DNA from: Microvelia longipes | Lineage: Eukaryota > Arthropoda > Insecta > Hemiptera > Veliidae | NCBI GenBank assembly: GCA_018340805.1 | Contig: JACMZG010001908.1 | Span: forward strand, 33,391,239-33,455,238 | Direction of reading: 5' to 3' | Length of the DNA: 64,000 bases | Shown here: positions 54,401 to 64,000 of the stretch, in pieces | Position numbering within the stretch: position 1 is the stretch's first letter | How the letters are laid out: every line of letters starts with the position of its first letter | Program-made: the position numbers and the translations under genes | Notes under the pieces: model-generated | Databases searched by the model: none | Seen by the model: the letters and a program-made list of their open reading frames with translations, nothing else | Told to the model about the DNA's origin: nothing

Positions 54401-57400
54401 GATTTTGGAGATAAGATAGTGGGAATAAATAAAATATTAACATTAACTGTTACGATAGATAGCAAAATATAATTTCAATCTTTCTTAAAATTGTCTTCCT
54501 CAATCAACTGAACAAATTAATAGAATGTAATTATTTAATGTCCATTTCTTTCTCCTTATAATGAATAAGATTGTTTCTTAAAATAATCTTAACTTTTATA
54601 AGCTTAGAATAACTTACGGTTATTATCAGTTATGGGGGAAAGAATGCGATGGAGCCAATGAGGTTAGTCCTGGATGATAAAACCATACCCACAATTTCGT
54701 ATCTGACCAACCTCAATACTACATACTATTGGTTCCTCAATTCTTTTTTTCCATGACGTCAACTGATTATAACTGTGTGCTATACCATAATATAGGACCG
54801 TAACCATTGACAACAGAGATGTTAGAATAGAGACTTGTTATTCTGTCAACTGAACAAATCTAAGTGATGTAATTTCATGAAATTTCAATGTTAAAACTTT
54901 TATAGTATTTAAATAAAGATATGTTAAGGAAACAATTACATACACATATTATAACACATTTCAATTTTTTACTTTCCCTCATTTATACCCTAGGTATATA
55001 GGAAAAGTATTGTGTTTACTCTAGAAATCCCAAACTGAGATTTCACCTGAACTATCAGTTTTAGGTGTTTTAAAGATCTTCTGAGTGGTTTTCACAGATT
55101 TGTCTGTTATATATAAATTTGGCTATTTTTATATTCTGAGGATTAGCGAAGCAACTCAGAATTAGTGAGGAAGAGCATTTTATACTTCTTATTTATAAGA
55201 AGTGTCAACAGTCTTATTTATTTATTGTTGTAAAAAAAATTGCTTCTGGAATGTTTTAAATTATAGGTTACAGCGGTGTACTGCTTCTGAAAATAATACT
55301 GTATTTAATATAATTTCTGATGTAAAATTAAGGTTTTTACTTAAAAATTTATTTTAAATATGATACCTGTTGCTGAAGTTCGTTGGTTTGGTGGGAACCA
55401 AAGTGACGAAAGCCTTACTATAGCAGGGCCTAACATGACTCCTCCAATAGCACAGCATATAGCTCCCAAGTGAACTGTTCTGTAAAATTTAATAGAAGTG
55501 ATAACTCTCGATTAAAAAAATTACATATATTATCAATGTTTAATTATTAAAAAAATTATGATATTATATTTTTATAAACAAATCTTTATTAGTAAATAAA
55601 GTAATAAATTTTAAAAGTAATCTTTACCTACAGAGGAAAGTAATTGTCCGGTACTGGTATGCATCTCAATCCACTTCCAAGAGTACATAAAAATCCTGCA
55701 ACTAGGAATGATTTTCTTATTCCTATAAAAAATAAAACACAAGAGTCATTGTAGTGGTTGTCAAATTTTACAAAATGGTTTAACAGCTATGTTTAGATCT
55801 ACTCGATTTTATTTCTATTGGAAAGCAGGTGGCCATGAGCAGAGAAAAAAAAATAAAAGAGGTTTAGAGAGATGTATGATGTTTTTGTTTTTTAATAGTA
55901 AAAGTATACGTTTATTTTATATATACCAGTGCCATTTATAAGTTTAGAGGGTTATTTGTTTTGATGATTTTTGTTTAGTTTTTGGAGGGTTTAAGAATAA
56001 TTGTTGTTTGATTTTATAAAATCAAACTAATGTAAAATTTTTATATGTATGTATTGTACATGTATTTCATGATCTCAATTTCTTAAAAAAATTCTATTAT
56101 TTTCAATAAAAATACTCAAATTGTTGTATTTGATCTACTTTTCCAAAATTTAAATCTTGTGAATAGGGTAATAAAAGTTACATCGAAGATTATTTATTGT
56201 GCAACATATGGCTAAAATCAGTGTGGGAAAATAGTGTTGAGGCCAACCAATAAGGTTGGCCAAATATGAAATTGACGGCATGGTTTATCATCCAGGAATA
56301 ACCTCATTGGCTCCCTGGCATTATTTCCCTAAGTTGTCCACTGATTTTAGCTTTGTGTTGTACTATAGCATTCTATAATCACTTAGTTTAGAAAAAATAC
56401 TCCAGTAGTAATAAGTAATAATAGTAAATACTCTAGTATATACTTTATTTGATTAAAAATTATGTGAACCTAATTATAAATTAAATAATTACCTTTCTTA
56501 TTTAGTAGCCAGCAAGAAGGAATGATAAATACTATGAAAGTAATGCTACCCCAATTACTCAAAAGAGCAATGGTGCTTGTGTGCCAAGTTGGATAAGCAA
56601 ACAAAACTGAATTTGCTATAGGGCTCCATGTATTCCACAAAACCACCTGTAAATAATTACACAATAATATGGTTGCATCACTAAATACCTTTAAATTAAA
56701 ACAATTATGGGATCATTTTATTATTATATGTTCTTATTTTACTTTTATTTGCTCATATATTCTTTTTTTCTCTTTTTAGTTATTCCTTCCGCTATAAGCT
56801 AGCCCATAACCTTTATTTTTTCATTCCATCTTATCATACCCCACACTCAGGTCTATATAGACCTTGTGGGATTGCCTTTTATTTTAGTCGTTTGGTGCTT
56901 ATTGTAAAAAATCCAATTTTAAAATTGTAATTCTATTTATGTGACTTGATTTATTCTTGGCAATAAAAGTATTTTTTAATTTAATTAAATAATTAAATTT
57001 ATCAATAGCATTTAAAGTATTGTTGTTATTGATAATTGACTAAAAGGTTTCCTAAAATTCGTTCCATTTCATTCTATCACCAGAGGAAGTCGGTAAAGTA
57101 ATTTTGCTAGAGCTGTCGTATTATTATTATTTAGGTTATTATTGACAATAATGTTTGGTAAAACTGACGATTGAATTTGTCGTCCTTTAGATTCTATTTA
57201 AGTTTCCCATTATATTTGCAAATCATTAGTATTTAAATTTAACTCCATCTATCAGCAGGATTCAGGTAAAATGTTGCACTTAAATCATTAACTATAGAAT
57301 TAAATTTGTCAGTGTATCTATTTAATTGACCTAATAAGTATTTAGAATCATCTAATGAACGATTGTTTCTATTTTTTTCTAACCACAGACTACTAACACT

Positions 57401-59031
57401 TAGGTGATGAACTAATCTGTTCTTCACTGGACCTAAATAAATTGTAGACGCCATAATAAATTTAACTAATTCCAGTAAAGAATGGAAGGACTAAGGATGG
57501 AAACTAAACTAATTTAGTAGGCTAATTTAAATTTTTCTACTTCAGAAAATACATTGACCAATCTAATCATTGATTAGATTTCTACACTCTGCTAACAATT
57601 GTTTGGATTCTAGGTATTATATTCATATTAATGTTCTAGATATAAAACTATTTTCTTTGATGGTTAAATTAACACTGACATATATTATTAAATCTGACAT
57701 GACAAAATGTTAATATAAAGTCTGCCGATCCACGCTAGCAAAGACCTACTTTTCAACTGAGTAGGTGTGGCTTAAATTCCCATTTTTTTATTTATTAAAG
57801 AACAGACCAATGGTCCAAAATACAAATATTTAACAATAGTAATACAGAAATGTTACAATAAAGATTTAAAACGAAAATTCTTATAACGAGAAAAAAATAC
57901 AATTTGGTTATAAACAAAACAATTTGTTGAATAAACAATAATAAAATTTTTGCCTACATTCCATTTGAAATTAACTTTTTATACTTTCTTGTCATACTTC
58001 TAAATAACAGAATGGCTTTGCACGGTTTCATCGTCTTTAAACTTCCACAAAACCCTTCTGATTGCAAATAAGTTTATATTTTATTCAATTTAATTAATAA
58101 TTTAATCAGGTGAACATGAGTGGCTAAATTATCCACGTGCTAGAAGATTGATTTTGGGATTTTATGCAGCCTGAAACAATTTAAAAAACGTTTTTACGTT
58201 TTTTTTCGATTTAGACGCCCACTTGTGATTGATTACCTGGATTGTATCGATTAAATAATTGAATGAAATGTAAACTTACCAGCCATCAGTAGCGTTATGT
58301 TGAAGTTAAAAACTTTTTTTATGATTAGTTTCTCAATTTTTGTAATACAGAACATGACAATTGCAAACCATTTTTATTAGGTTAAAATAAGAAGGAACGA
58401 AAAGAAAAATACATTTATTATTACTATAAATGCAGCTGTCATAACCAATAGTTACCATGGATAACATAAATTTAAAAATATAATCGGTAATTTTTGGAAA
58501 AGCTTTTAGAGTTTCAGTTCCACACAGGTCTCAGCAGTTCATGAGTAGTCCACACAGGTCTGCAGCAGTTCATGAGTAGTCCACACAGGTCTGAAGCAAC
58601 TCTGATTTCTAGCAGCTTGCGATAATTAAATCCAAACTTTTCCTCATTTAAGTTAACCCCCCTTGGTCCATTCCCAAATAACATCTTGAGACTTCTTCTT
58701 TTATTAACAAGATTATTGGGTTACAACATTTTATATTAATGTATTTCAACTTAACGTAGAATGGAAATTACTCAAACTCTAATAATTATAATAATAACTG
58801 TATTAATTAAGTTAACATTTTTTAAATTCTTACCTGCATAAATGTTGAGGCACAGTAAATAAAGAGAACATACAACCTAAGAAACCCTGAATATTTTGAA
58901 CCAAATAAGCTTTTGTCATTATTATTTGAAACTCCTGAAAAAGCTGTTTCTTCATCACTACAGCTATTGTCACTTTCAGATAATAACAATTCTAAACTTA
59001 CACAGTATGACGGAACACCATTAATCATCAT
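48403..59031 (-). CDS. SLC49A4: SLC49A4 (DIRC2)-like major facilitator transporter
   Basis: Twelve-helix MFS transporter of the SLC49/FLVCR family; the human protein sits in lysosomes and has been reported to export pyridoxine. Minus-strand coding exons are 58834-59031, 56493-56646, 55632-55722, 55367-55479, 53805-53957, 52912-53050, 51410-51518, 50590-50776, 49480-49665 and 48403-48518. They sum to 1446 bases, 481 residues (human 478), with all phases closing. Landmarks are an acidic Ser-rich N-terminus with ELLL at about 15-18, WNTWSPIANS at 70-79 after helix 1, CWLLNKKG, GSGLRCIP, SLWFPPNQRTSATGIG, the family signature FYELGVELAYPIPEG in the ninth exon, and the C-terminal RERYNRRYLDV. Weak sites are the exon 3 donor GTAGGT, exon 5 donor GTGAAT and exon 9 donor GTTTCA, each chosen because it alone keeps frame and homology. 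A 5' UTR exon may lie upstream. Confidence 0.93.
49735..50130 (-). repeat. 5S-like interspersed repeat in SLC49A4 intron 8
   Basis: Inverted copy lying between coding exons 8 and 9 (intron 49666-50589), beginning about 70 bases from exon 9. The minus-strand 5S-like stretch at 50083-50020 reads CAGATCACTAGTGTTAAGCA, GTGTGGTCAG and TTGGTCACCACTGAAAAC. Confidence 0.65.
52420..52705. repeat. About 81-bp minisatellite in SLC49A4 intron 6
   Basis: CACTAACCAGAGCAGTGAG (52551) and CACTAGCTAGAGCAGTGAG (52632) head two units 81 bases apart. CTAGTCAGAGCTGTGAG near 52420 is a diverged third. The downstream GCTGGATGAACTAAGCACAC, TAAATGAATTAGGCACAC and GCTAGATGAACTGAGCTCA blocks repeat in phase. Confidence 0.7.
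54608..54786 (+). repeat. MITE, family M copy 2 (diverged ends)
   Basis: Inner blocks GGAGCCAATGAGGTTAGTCC, TGGATGATAAAACCATACCC, CTGACCAACCTCA and CTATTGGTTCCTCAA match the other copies. The termini TTACGGTTATTATCAGTT and GTCAACTGATTATAACTGTG are degraded. It is in SLC49A4 intron 4. Confidence 0.75.
54965..55170 (+). repeat. 5S-like interspersed repeat, internally deleted
   Basis: Head block (CCCTCATTTATACCCTAGGT, ATATAGGAAAAGTATTGTG) joined directly to the tail block (TTCTGAGGATTAGCGAAGC), lacking the middle and the 5S-like part. Confidence 0.6.
56197..56366 (-). repeat. MITE, family M copy 3
   Basis: Well preserved copy in SLC49A4 intron 2: TATGGCTAAAATCAGTGTG at one end and CACTGATTTTAGCTTTGTG at the other, with CCAGGAATAACCTCATTGGC inside. 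Confidence 0.8.
57239..57454 (-). CDS. Nested 71-codon open frame in SLC49A4 intron 1, unknown
   Basis: Complete frame of 71 codons plus stop, on the same strand as its host gene. The start has A at -3 and G at +4 (MASTIYLGPVKNRL). The composition is balanced and protein-like, with HHLSVSSLWLEKNRNN in the middle and ATFYLNPADRWS at the end. There is no signal peptide or membrane segment, and a weak amphipathic helical stretch is possible at about 35-58. An AATAAA lies about 290 bases downstream at 56949-56954. No family is recognised. It may be a small nested gene, a first exon of something longer, or chance. Confidence 0.4.
   Translation of the reverse strand: MASTIYLGPVKNRLVHHLSVSSLWLEKNRNNRSLDDSKYLLGQLNRYTDKFNSIVNDLSATFYLNPADRWS
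57722..58670 (+). mobile_element. TIR element family C, copy 2
   Basis: About 0.95 kb copy in SLC49A4 intron 1, collinear with 31405-32215: GAGTAGGTGTGGCTTAAAT, a GTGGCTAAATTATCCACGTG block, TTTTATGCAGCCTG, AAATGCAGCTGTCATAA, AGCAGCTTGCGATAAT and CTTTTCCTCATTTAAG. It carries an extra three-unit 35-bp repeat at about 58520-58600. Confidence 0.7.
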
Positions 59032-61433
59032 AGTAAAAGCAAAATGTGTTATATTGTATTCAAATCAACCCAAACTTTTGTTTTAAATTCCAAACTATCA
59101 TATATATTACAGGAGTTAATGTTTTCATATTTTCATAAAATTGACAGATGTCAAACAATGCATAAAATACAGATACAAATTACTTTTCTGTATAGAAAGT
59201 AAAAATAATAACAATACAAATATCTTTTTTGTAATAAACATATAAAAACAATACAATGGTAAATAATACAATTTAAGAAAAAAATTATCCAAAGCTCAAG
59301 TGGTATGACTTCAGTGCTGCTGCACTTCACCTCAGAGTAGAATGGTTACCCAAAGATTACAATTTTTTAACTTCGGACTCGCTCTGCTCGTCCTCAGAAT
59401 TTCATAATCATCCAAAGTCTAAGATAGTATTACTTTGGTCTCGCTTCGCTTAACCTCAGAATAGGATGGTTATTCAAAGTCTAAAGAGTTATATGAAATT
59501 TAATGGATCAATTGAGCACCATTTATATATCATAATTATATTTATATATATAATATATATATATATATAATAATATATATATTATATATATATATATATA
59601 TGAACATATTACTAATAATAGTTTACTATAAATATTAATGGACTAGCTAAAACTGAATTCTCTCAGACTGACTTGACCTAAGTGGAGAGTAAAATATATT
59701 TTATTTTTTACTGCTACTAGCTAGTTCATTTGGTCCATTTTAATGTATTATCGTGTAGTGAAGTCATAGTAATCAATTATTACCTATATTACTGATAATA
59801 TAAATAAATCAATACTTTATTTAAAAAAAATATTACCAACAATTAGATAAAGCAAAGCAGATATATCTGCCTTAAATTTATACATAAATAATTTCATAAA
59901 GAGTATAAGGAAAGAAATTGAACTAATTACTCTATGTTGTAAAAAGAATGTAAGGTAGGCACTGGTGGGGAGGGGGAGCATTTATTTAGCTCTCTCCATT
60001 CATTCTAACTATAATATTTAAAAATATCACCTATTTAAGTATAAAAAAAAATATCTTATATACTAGTATGTAAATATAGAAAATCTAGTTATATTTAAAT
60101 AATATTAAAAAGTTATTATAGAAGATAAAAATAAATACATTAAAATTTAATATAACAAATACCACTTTAAAATAAAATTTAAATAAATAAATTAATTTTA
60201 TAACTTTACTTTTAACCACCTCATCTCTTCTAGTAAACACTGGACTGAACCCTATCTTATGAAGAAGGAAAATAAGGGGCAGATCCCCATAGACCCACTC
60301 CATATCTTATCAAATAGGTTAGTATAAATGTCAAAAGGATCAACAAAAACTGTATTCGCATGGACTGATTAGATCCAGGGGGACTTTAAAATATAGTTTG
60401 ATTTCTACTGCAAATAGCTTGTCTATTATTAAATTAAGCTTTCTATTATTAGTATTAAGGTCACGGTAAAAAAATTATGACCTTTTAAATTAGTAATAAA
60501 TTATAAATATATAATATATATATTATATATATATATATTATATATATATATATATATATATGTATATCTATTGAGCTAATATTTTTTATATCAGGAGCCT
60601 AACAATTGATCCTCCTCCCTCTCTTTCGTTATCTGCCAACCTCATAGGCGTTCCTTAAAAATTAAAATGTCAATTAGATGTCAAGCTGAATCGATTGAGA
60701 CTATTTTTAGCTCAATAGGACAATCAGAAGTGGCGCAAACGGTATATTATATATAATATATATATATAATATATATATTATATATATATATTATATATAT
60801 ATATGTTTAATTCAATGTACCCTATGATATCTATTGGGTTCAGTGATCCTAGATGGTAGTATAGTAGAGGGGTTTCTATACATCTTGTTCCCCCCTGATT
60901 AGCCAGACACAAAGAGACTAAAACTATAGTTTTAGTCTCTATGCTCCCACGTAACCACGGCGAAGTAAGCACAGGCCTGCAAAGCAAAAGAACCTTGAAC
61001 TTGTCTACTTGTGGTCGTAGGCATCCTAACTTATTGAAATAAAAACATATTGTTTTCTTTTTCTTTTATTTAAATTGTATTTTAAAAATTGTTATTGAGC
61101 TCTGCTTGTTGTTTCAATAAAGAAATAAATCCTAACCAATTTTAGCTCAATCAGACTATCCTAAGTGGCTCTATTGACAAATAACTTAATTATGACTTAA
61201 TCGCCTATTAGTAAAAAGTAGGTTTTAATATTCAGAGCGTTAAAAGAAAGAAAGAAACACCCTTTATTTTTTAAAAACATAAAATGGAATAACAAGGATA
61301 AAGTTGTTTAATTTAAACTATAATGTGTGTATGTTAAATTTTATATGCTCCTATAATTTTAAGCTAATAAGTAGGGAAGCCATGTTCCATGATTGGCAGC
61401 TTCTATTTACAATTTTTTATAAATATTGTAATT
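59032..61433. other. No gene; TA tracts and repeat debris
   Basis: TA microsatellites at about 59538-59602, 60506-60562 and 60741-60805. Inverted tail fragments of the 5S-like repeat (GGACTCGCTCTGCTCGTCC and GGTCTCGCTTCGCTTAACC) lie at 59373-59460. A perfect 28-base palindrome is at 60913-60940. A 5' UTR exon of SLC49A4 could be hidden here but none is recognised. Confidence 0.45.
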
Positions 61434-61603
61434 ATAGTGTAACACACGGCTAAAATCAGTTGACAGCGTCGGAAAAAATGCCAGGGAGCCAATGAGGGAA
61501 CTGGATGTTAAACCACGCCCACCATTTCAAAACGGACCAACCTCATTGCTTACTCAACTCTATTTTCTCGCGCTTTAACTGATTTTAGCCATGAGTTATA
61601 CTT
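61434..61603 (+). repeat. MITE, family M copy 4 (best-preserved)
   Basis: Terminal inverted repeats: AACACACGGCTAAAATCAGT at the left, and ACTGATTTTAGCCATGAGTT at the right. The interior has CCAGGGAGCCAATGAGG, CTGGATGTTAAACCACGCCC and GGACCAACCTCATTG. About 170 bases long. Confidence 0.85.
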
Positions 61604-61729
61604 TACATGTTTTTAAAAAACATAAAAATAAAAACAAGTTATTCAATAACTAATACTAATAATGAGATGAAATGTATACATGTGTTAGTTAAAACGATTG
61701 TTATATCGTAATTTTCAAAAATTTTCCTG

Positions 61730-62045
61730 AGCCATTATTTTCGGTTAATGCCGTCGTACAAAAATTATTTTCTGTTTTGCAAAACAAGACCTAAAGATTG
61801 ATTTGTGTACAAAATGTTCAACTCTCTAGCATTGATACGCTAGGAACTACGGTGATAACAGACACACACATATACAAACACTTTACATATACACACATAT
61901 ACATTCTTACAGACAAACAACTTTTTCAAAACCTCTCAGAGGGTTTAAAAAGTACTTAAAATGGATAATTCTGGTAAAACAGCAGATTTGGATTTCTTTG
62001 TCAACACAATTCTTTTCCTATGTATATTATAAACGATGAAAAGTA
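61730..62045 (-). repeat. 5S-like interspersed repeat, head half
   Basis: Inverted head half: minus strand reads ACTTTTCATCGTTTATAAT, AGGAAAAGAATTGTGTTGAC, CCCTCTGAGAGGTTTTGAA, then GTGTGTGTCTGTTATCACCG and GAGAGTTGAACATTTTGTAC. Confidence 0.65.
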
Positions 62046-62820
62046 AAATTTATAAGAAATAAATGCTCAATTATATTTTGTAATATAGGTCGTTTACTAT
62101 GATCTAAATACACGAAAGTGTATATGGACTAAGTGGACCAACTCCTATATTTCGTCTAGAAGACGAAATATAATTTTAAATCCCCCTAGGGTCCAGTAAA
62201 TCTATGGAATTTTAGTTTTTGCTGGTCCAAGAATATTATCAGATTCCTGTAATATTTAGCGTAAATATCAATGGACTAGCAAAAATTAAGTCAGAGTAAA
62301 CGATAATGAGGGAGACTATAGACCAGAGATAATAAAACCTAGACGGATATAGACTCGGCGCGTAATAAATGCATAATATTTATAATGCACCACACAAACG
62401 GCGGGCATTTTTCTGTGACGTCACATAAAATCACTTTATACAAAACGGATAATTAAAGAATGTATGCAATTGGTAATAACTAAAGCTTATTTTAAATTCA
62501 TTTTACTTAATTTAAATCCAAATAGTCGAAAAATAATCCTATAACTACATGAAATTGTAATTATTATAAAAAAGGTACCCAAGGAGCTCTTGGACACGTC
62601 AGTAGCATTTCTTCTTCGTGAGGTCATGTCCACCCAGTCAACCTGTGCCGTGAAATCGGTTAGATTTTTAACATTATTTAGAATATATAATAACTAATAA
62701 TAATTATTATATCAGTTGATTAAATTATTTTTTATTTAGTTTGATCTATAATAAAGAAATAATTATGAAAACTATCTATAAATTTGAATAAAAATGAAAT
62801 GAATATTTAATAATTACTCG
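62046..62820. other. No gene seen
   Basis: No exons recognised. A segment near 62268 (GGACTAGCAAAAATTAAGTC) resembles 59639-59655, suggesting another old interspersed repeat. Confidence 0.4.
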
Positions 62821-62824
62821 TTAC

Positions 62825-63045
62825 GAATGTAGGCAAGATGGCGGAGAGGGTAGTATAAGTAGGACGGCCCGACCGTCTCTATTCAGTTAACATTCGGGCT
62901 TCTTGCCAAGCGGATTGTTTAAGGAATCTAGAAACTTTAGTTTCATTATTTTTATTAAATTTTTTACTAGAATTATTAAATACATATAGTTTGTAAATTT
63001 ATTATAAGTCGCATTTATTATAAGAACGCAATAAATCTTCGACGT
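62825..63045 (+). promoter_or_regulatory. LTR-like promoter block with GATGGCGG motif
   Basis: Over about 80 bases the sequence shows CAAGATGGCGGAG (YY1/PHO-type core), GTATAAGTA (TATA-like) and CTATTCAGTTAAC, containing an arthropod-type initiator TCAGTT about 33 bases after the TATA-like motif. About 150 bases on comes CAATAAATC (poly(A)-like). This order resembles U3-R-U5 of an LTR or a short promoter. No coding frame follows inside the window. Confidence 0.4.
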
Positions 63046-63358
63046 TCATTTTTTTTTACTTTTGAATCTTCAGCCATTTTGAATATTTATATTTCTTTTA
63101 TTACCTTTCTTCTTCTTTTTATTTCTTTTTTATTATTATTCCTATTAGTATGTTTACTTTAACTATTACAATTTGTACTTCTATAAATATTACTTCAATG
63201 ACTATTACTATTTATATTACTGTCAGCTATAGCTATTCACAACTATATGGTAACTACTATAATATATTATCATTTGATACTACCGGGTTTTGCGAAACTT
63301 CTCACATTTATGTAGTCAACCAATAGCTAGTATTACTCTTAGTACTATGACTAAACTT

Positions 63359-63840
63359 TTAGTACATTCACACACACTTCAGCGGATTGTATAGAACCTG
63401 ATCTTTCAATACGTAATATTGGCTGTATGACATGCGGAGGGATCCGATCGCATACGCTAAACTAGGGAGATGAATCTAAATGGATCCCCCGATACGTTAT
63501 TAGTACCTTTAGAGACGATCTTATAACGGATAACCTTCTCGTCAAACTTTTACTTCTGTATTACCGTTTTTGATCAAATAACTTTTGGATTATTTGTTTA
63601 GTGTACTTTATTATTATGCAAAGAAATCACAATTTAATAAAATATATTTTTGTTGTTTAAACTTCCTTATAACCAAAAGTGAACCTTCACTATAAAGACA
63701 CCATGTTTTGGCGGGATCAGTTATCACGTAATCTACTTGATCGACTAAACAAATACGCTGTAAGAACGTGAAGTTAGTTGACCGTAGTTGCATAGGTATG
63801 CAATACGTCGCCTGTTAAAACGCTGTGTGTACGTAATTTA
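63359..63840 (+). repeat. Interspersed repeat family B, copy 2
   Basis: About 480 bases collinear with 34434-34960, with scattered small deletions and substitutions. Confidence 0.75.
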
Positions 63841-64000
63841 TTACTATTACTACTGTACCCCCATTACTATTTTAATATATATATTCATATTATGACTGAA
63901 TAACCAATTACTCCTGCTAGTTATACATTATCAGCATTAGTTTATTTTTTATAGGTATGACTATACCGATACTGCCTTGATGGAAAATTATACTCAAGTT

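Overview
This is an AT-rich eukaryotic nuclear window. Its genes are split by GT-AG introns, and the rest is dominated by decayed transposons, TA and CA microsatellites and minisatellites. Protein similarities (pyruvate dehydrogenase phosphatase, TRM112, SLC49A4/DIRC2, selenoprotein K) and the transposon mix (Penelope-like, LINE, Ty3/gypsy) fit an arthropod, most likely an insect. Selenoprotein K keeps a TGA codon at the selenocysteine position and has a convincing SECIS hairpin downstream. That argues against insect orders known to have lost selenoproteins, such as Lepidoptera, Coleoptera and Hymenoptera. I cannot name the species.

Layout. 1-14.4 kb is a gene desert of repeats: a foldback element, a 5S-rRNA-like interspersed repeat, a LINE tail, a Penelope-style inverted pair with hammerhead-like cores, and long TA/CA tracts. 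14520-23336 (+) is a five-exon pyruvate dehydrogenase phosphatase gene; its fourth intron holds a Penelope-like relic. 23.3-28.2 kb is intergenic with a Ty3/gypsy pol relic. 28218-33698 (-) is selenoprotein K: four coding exons, an in-frame TGA, SECIS and poly(A) signal. Head to head with it, 481 bp away, is TRM112 (34180-41228, +, four exons, about 4.9 kb first intron). 44154-46910 (+) is a single-exon gene for a 918-residue cysteine/proline-repeat protein of unknown function. 48403-59031 (-) is a ten-exon SLC49A4 (DIRC2)-like transporter, with a 71-codon open frame nested in its first intron. 59-64 kb is repeats again and ends in an LTR-like promoter block and a second copy of a 0.5-kb repeat.

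How the genes relate. The four recognised genes are housekeeping genes: mitochondrial acetyl-CoA supply, tRNA/rRNA/protein methylation, ER homeostasis and lysosomal transport. The one suggestive link is the SELENOK/TRM112 divergent pair, because in animals TRM112 with ALKBH8 modifies the wobble uridine of several tRNAs, including tRNA-Sec. All exon boundaries were read by eye from GT/AG sites, phase continuity and protein similarity; exon sums close exactly in frame for every spliced model.
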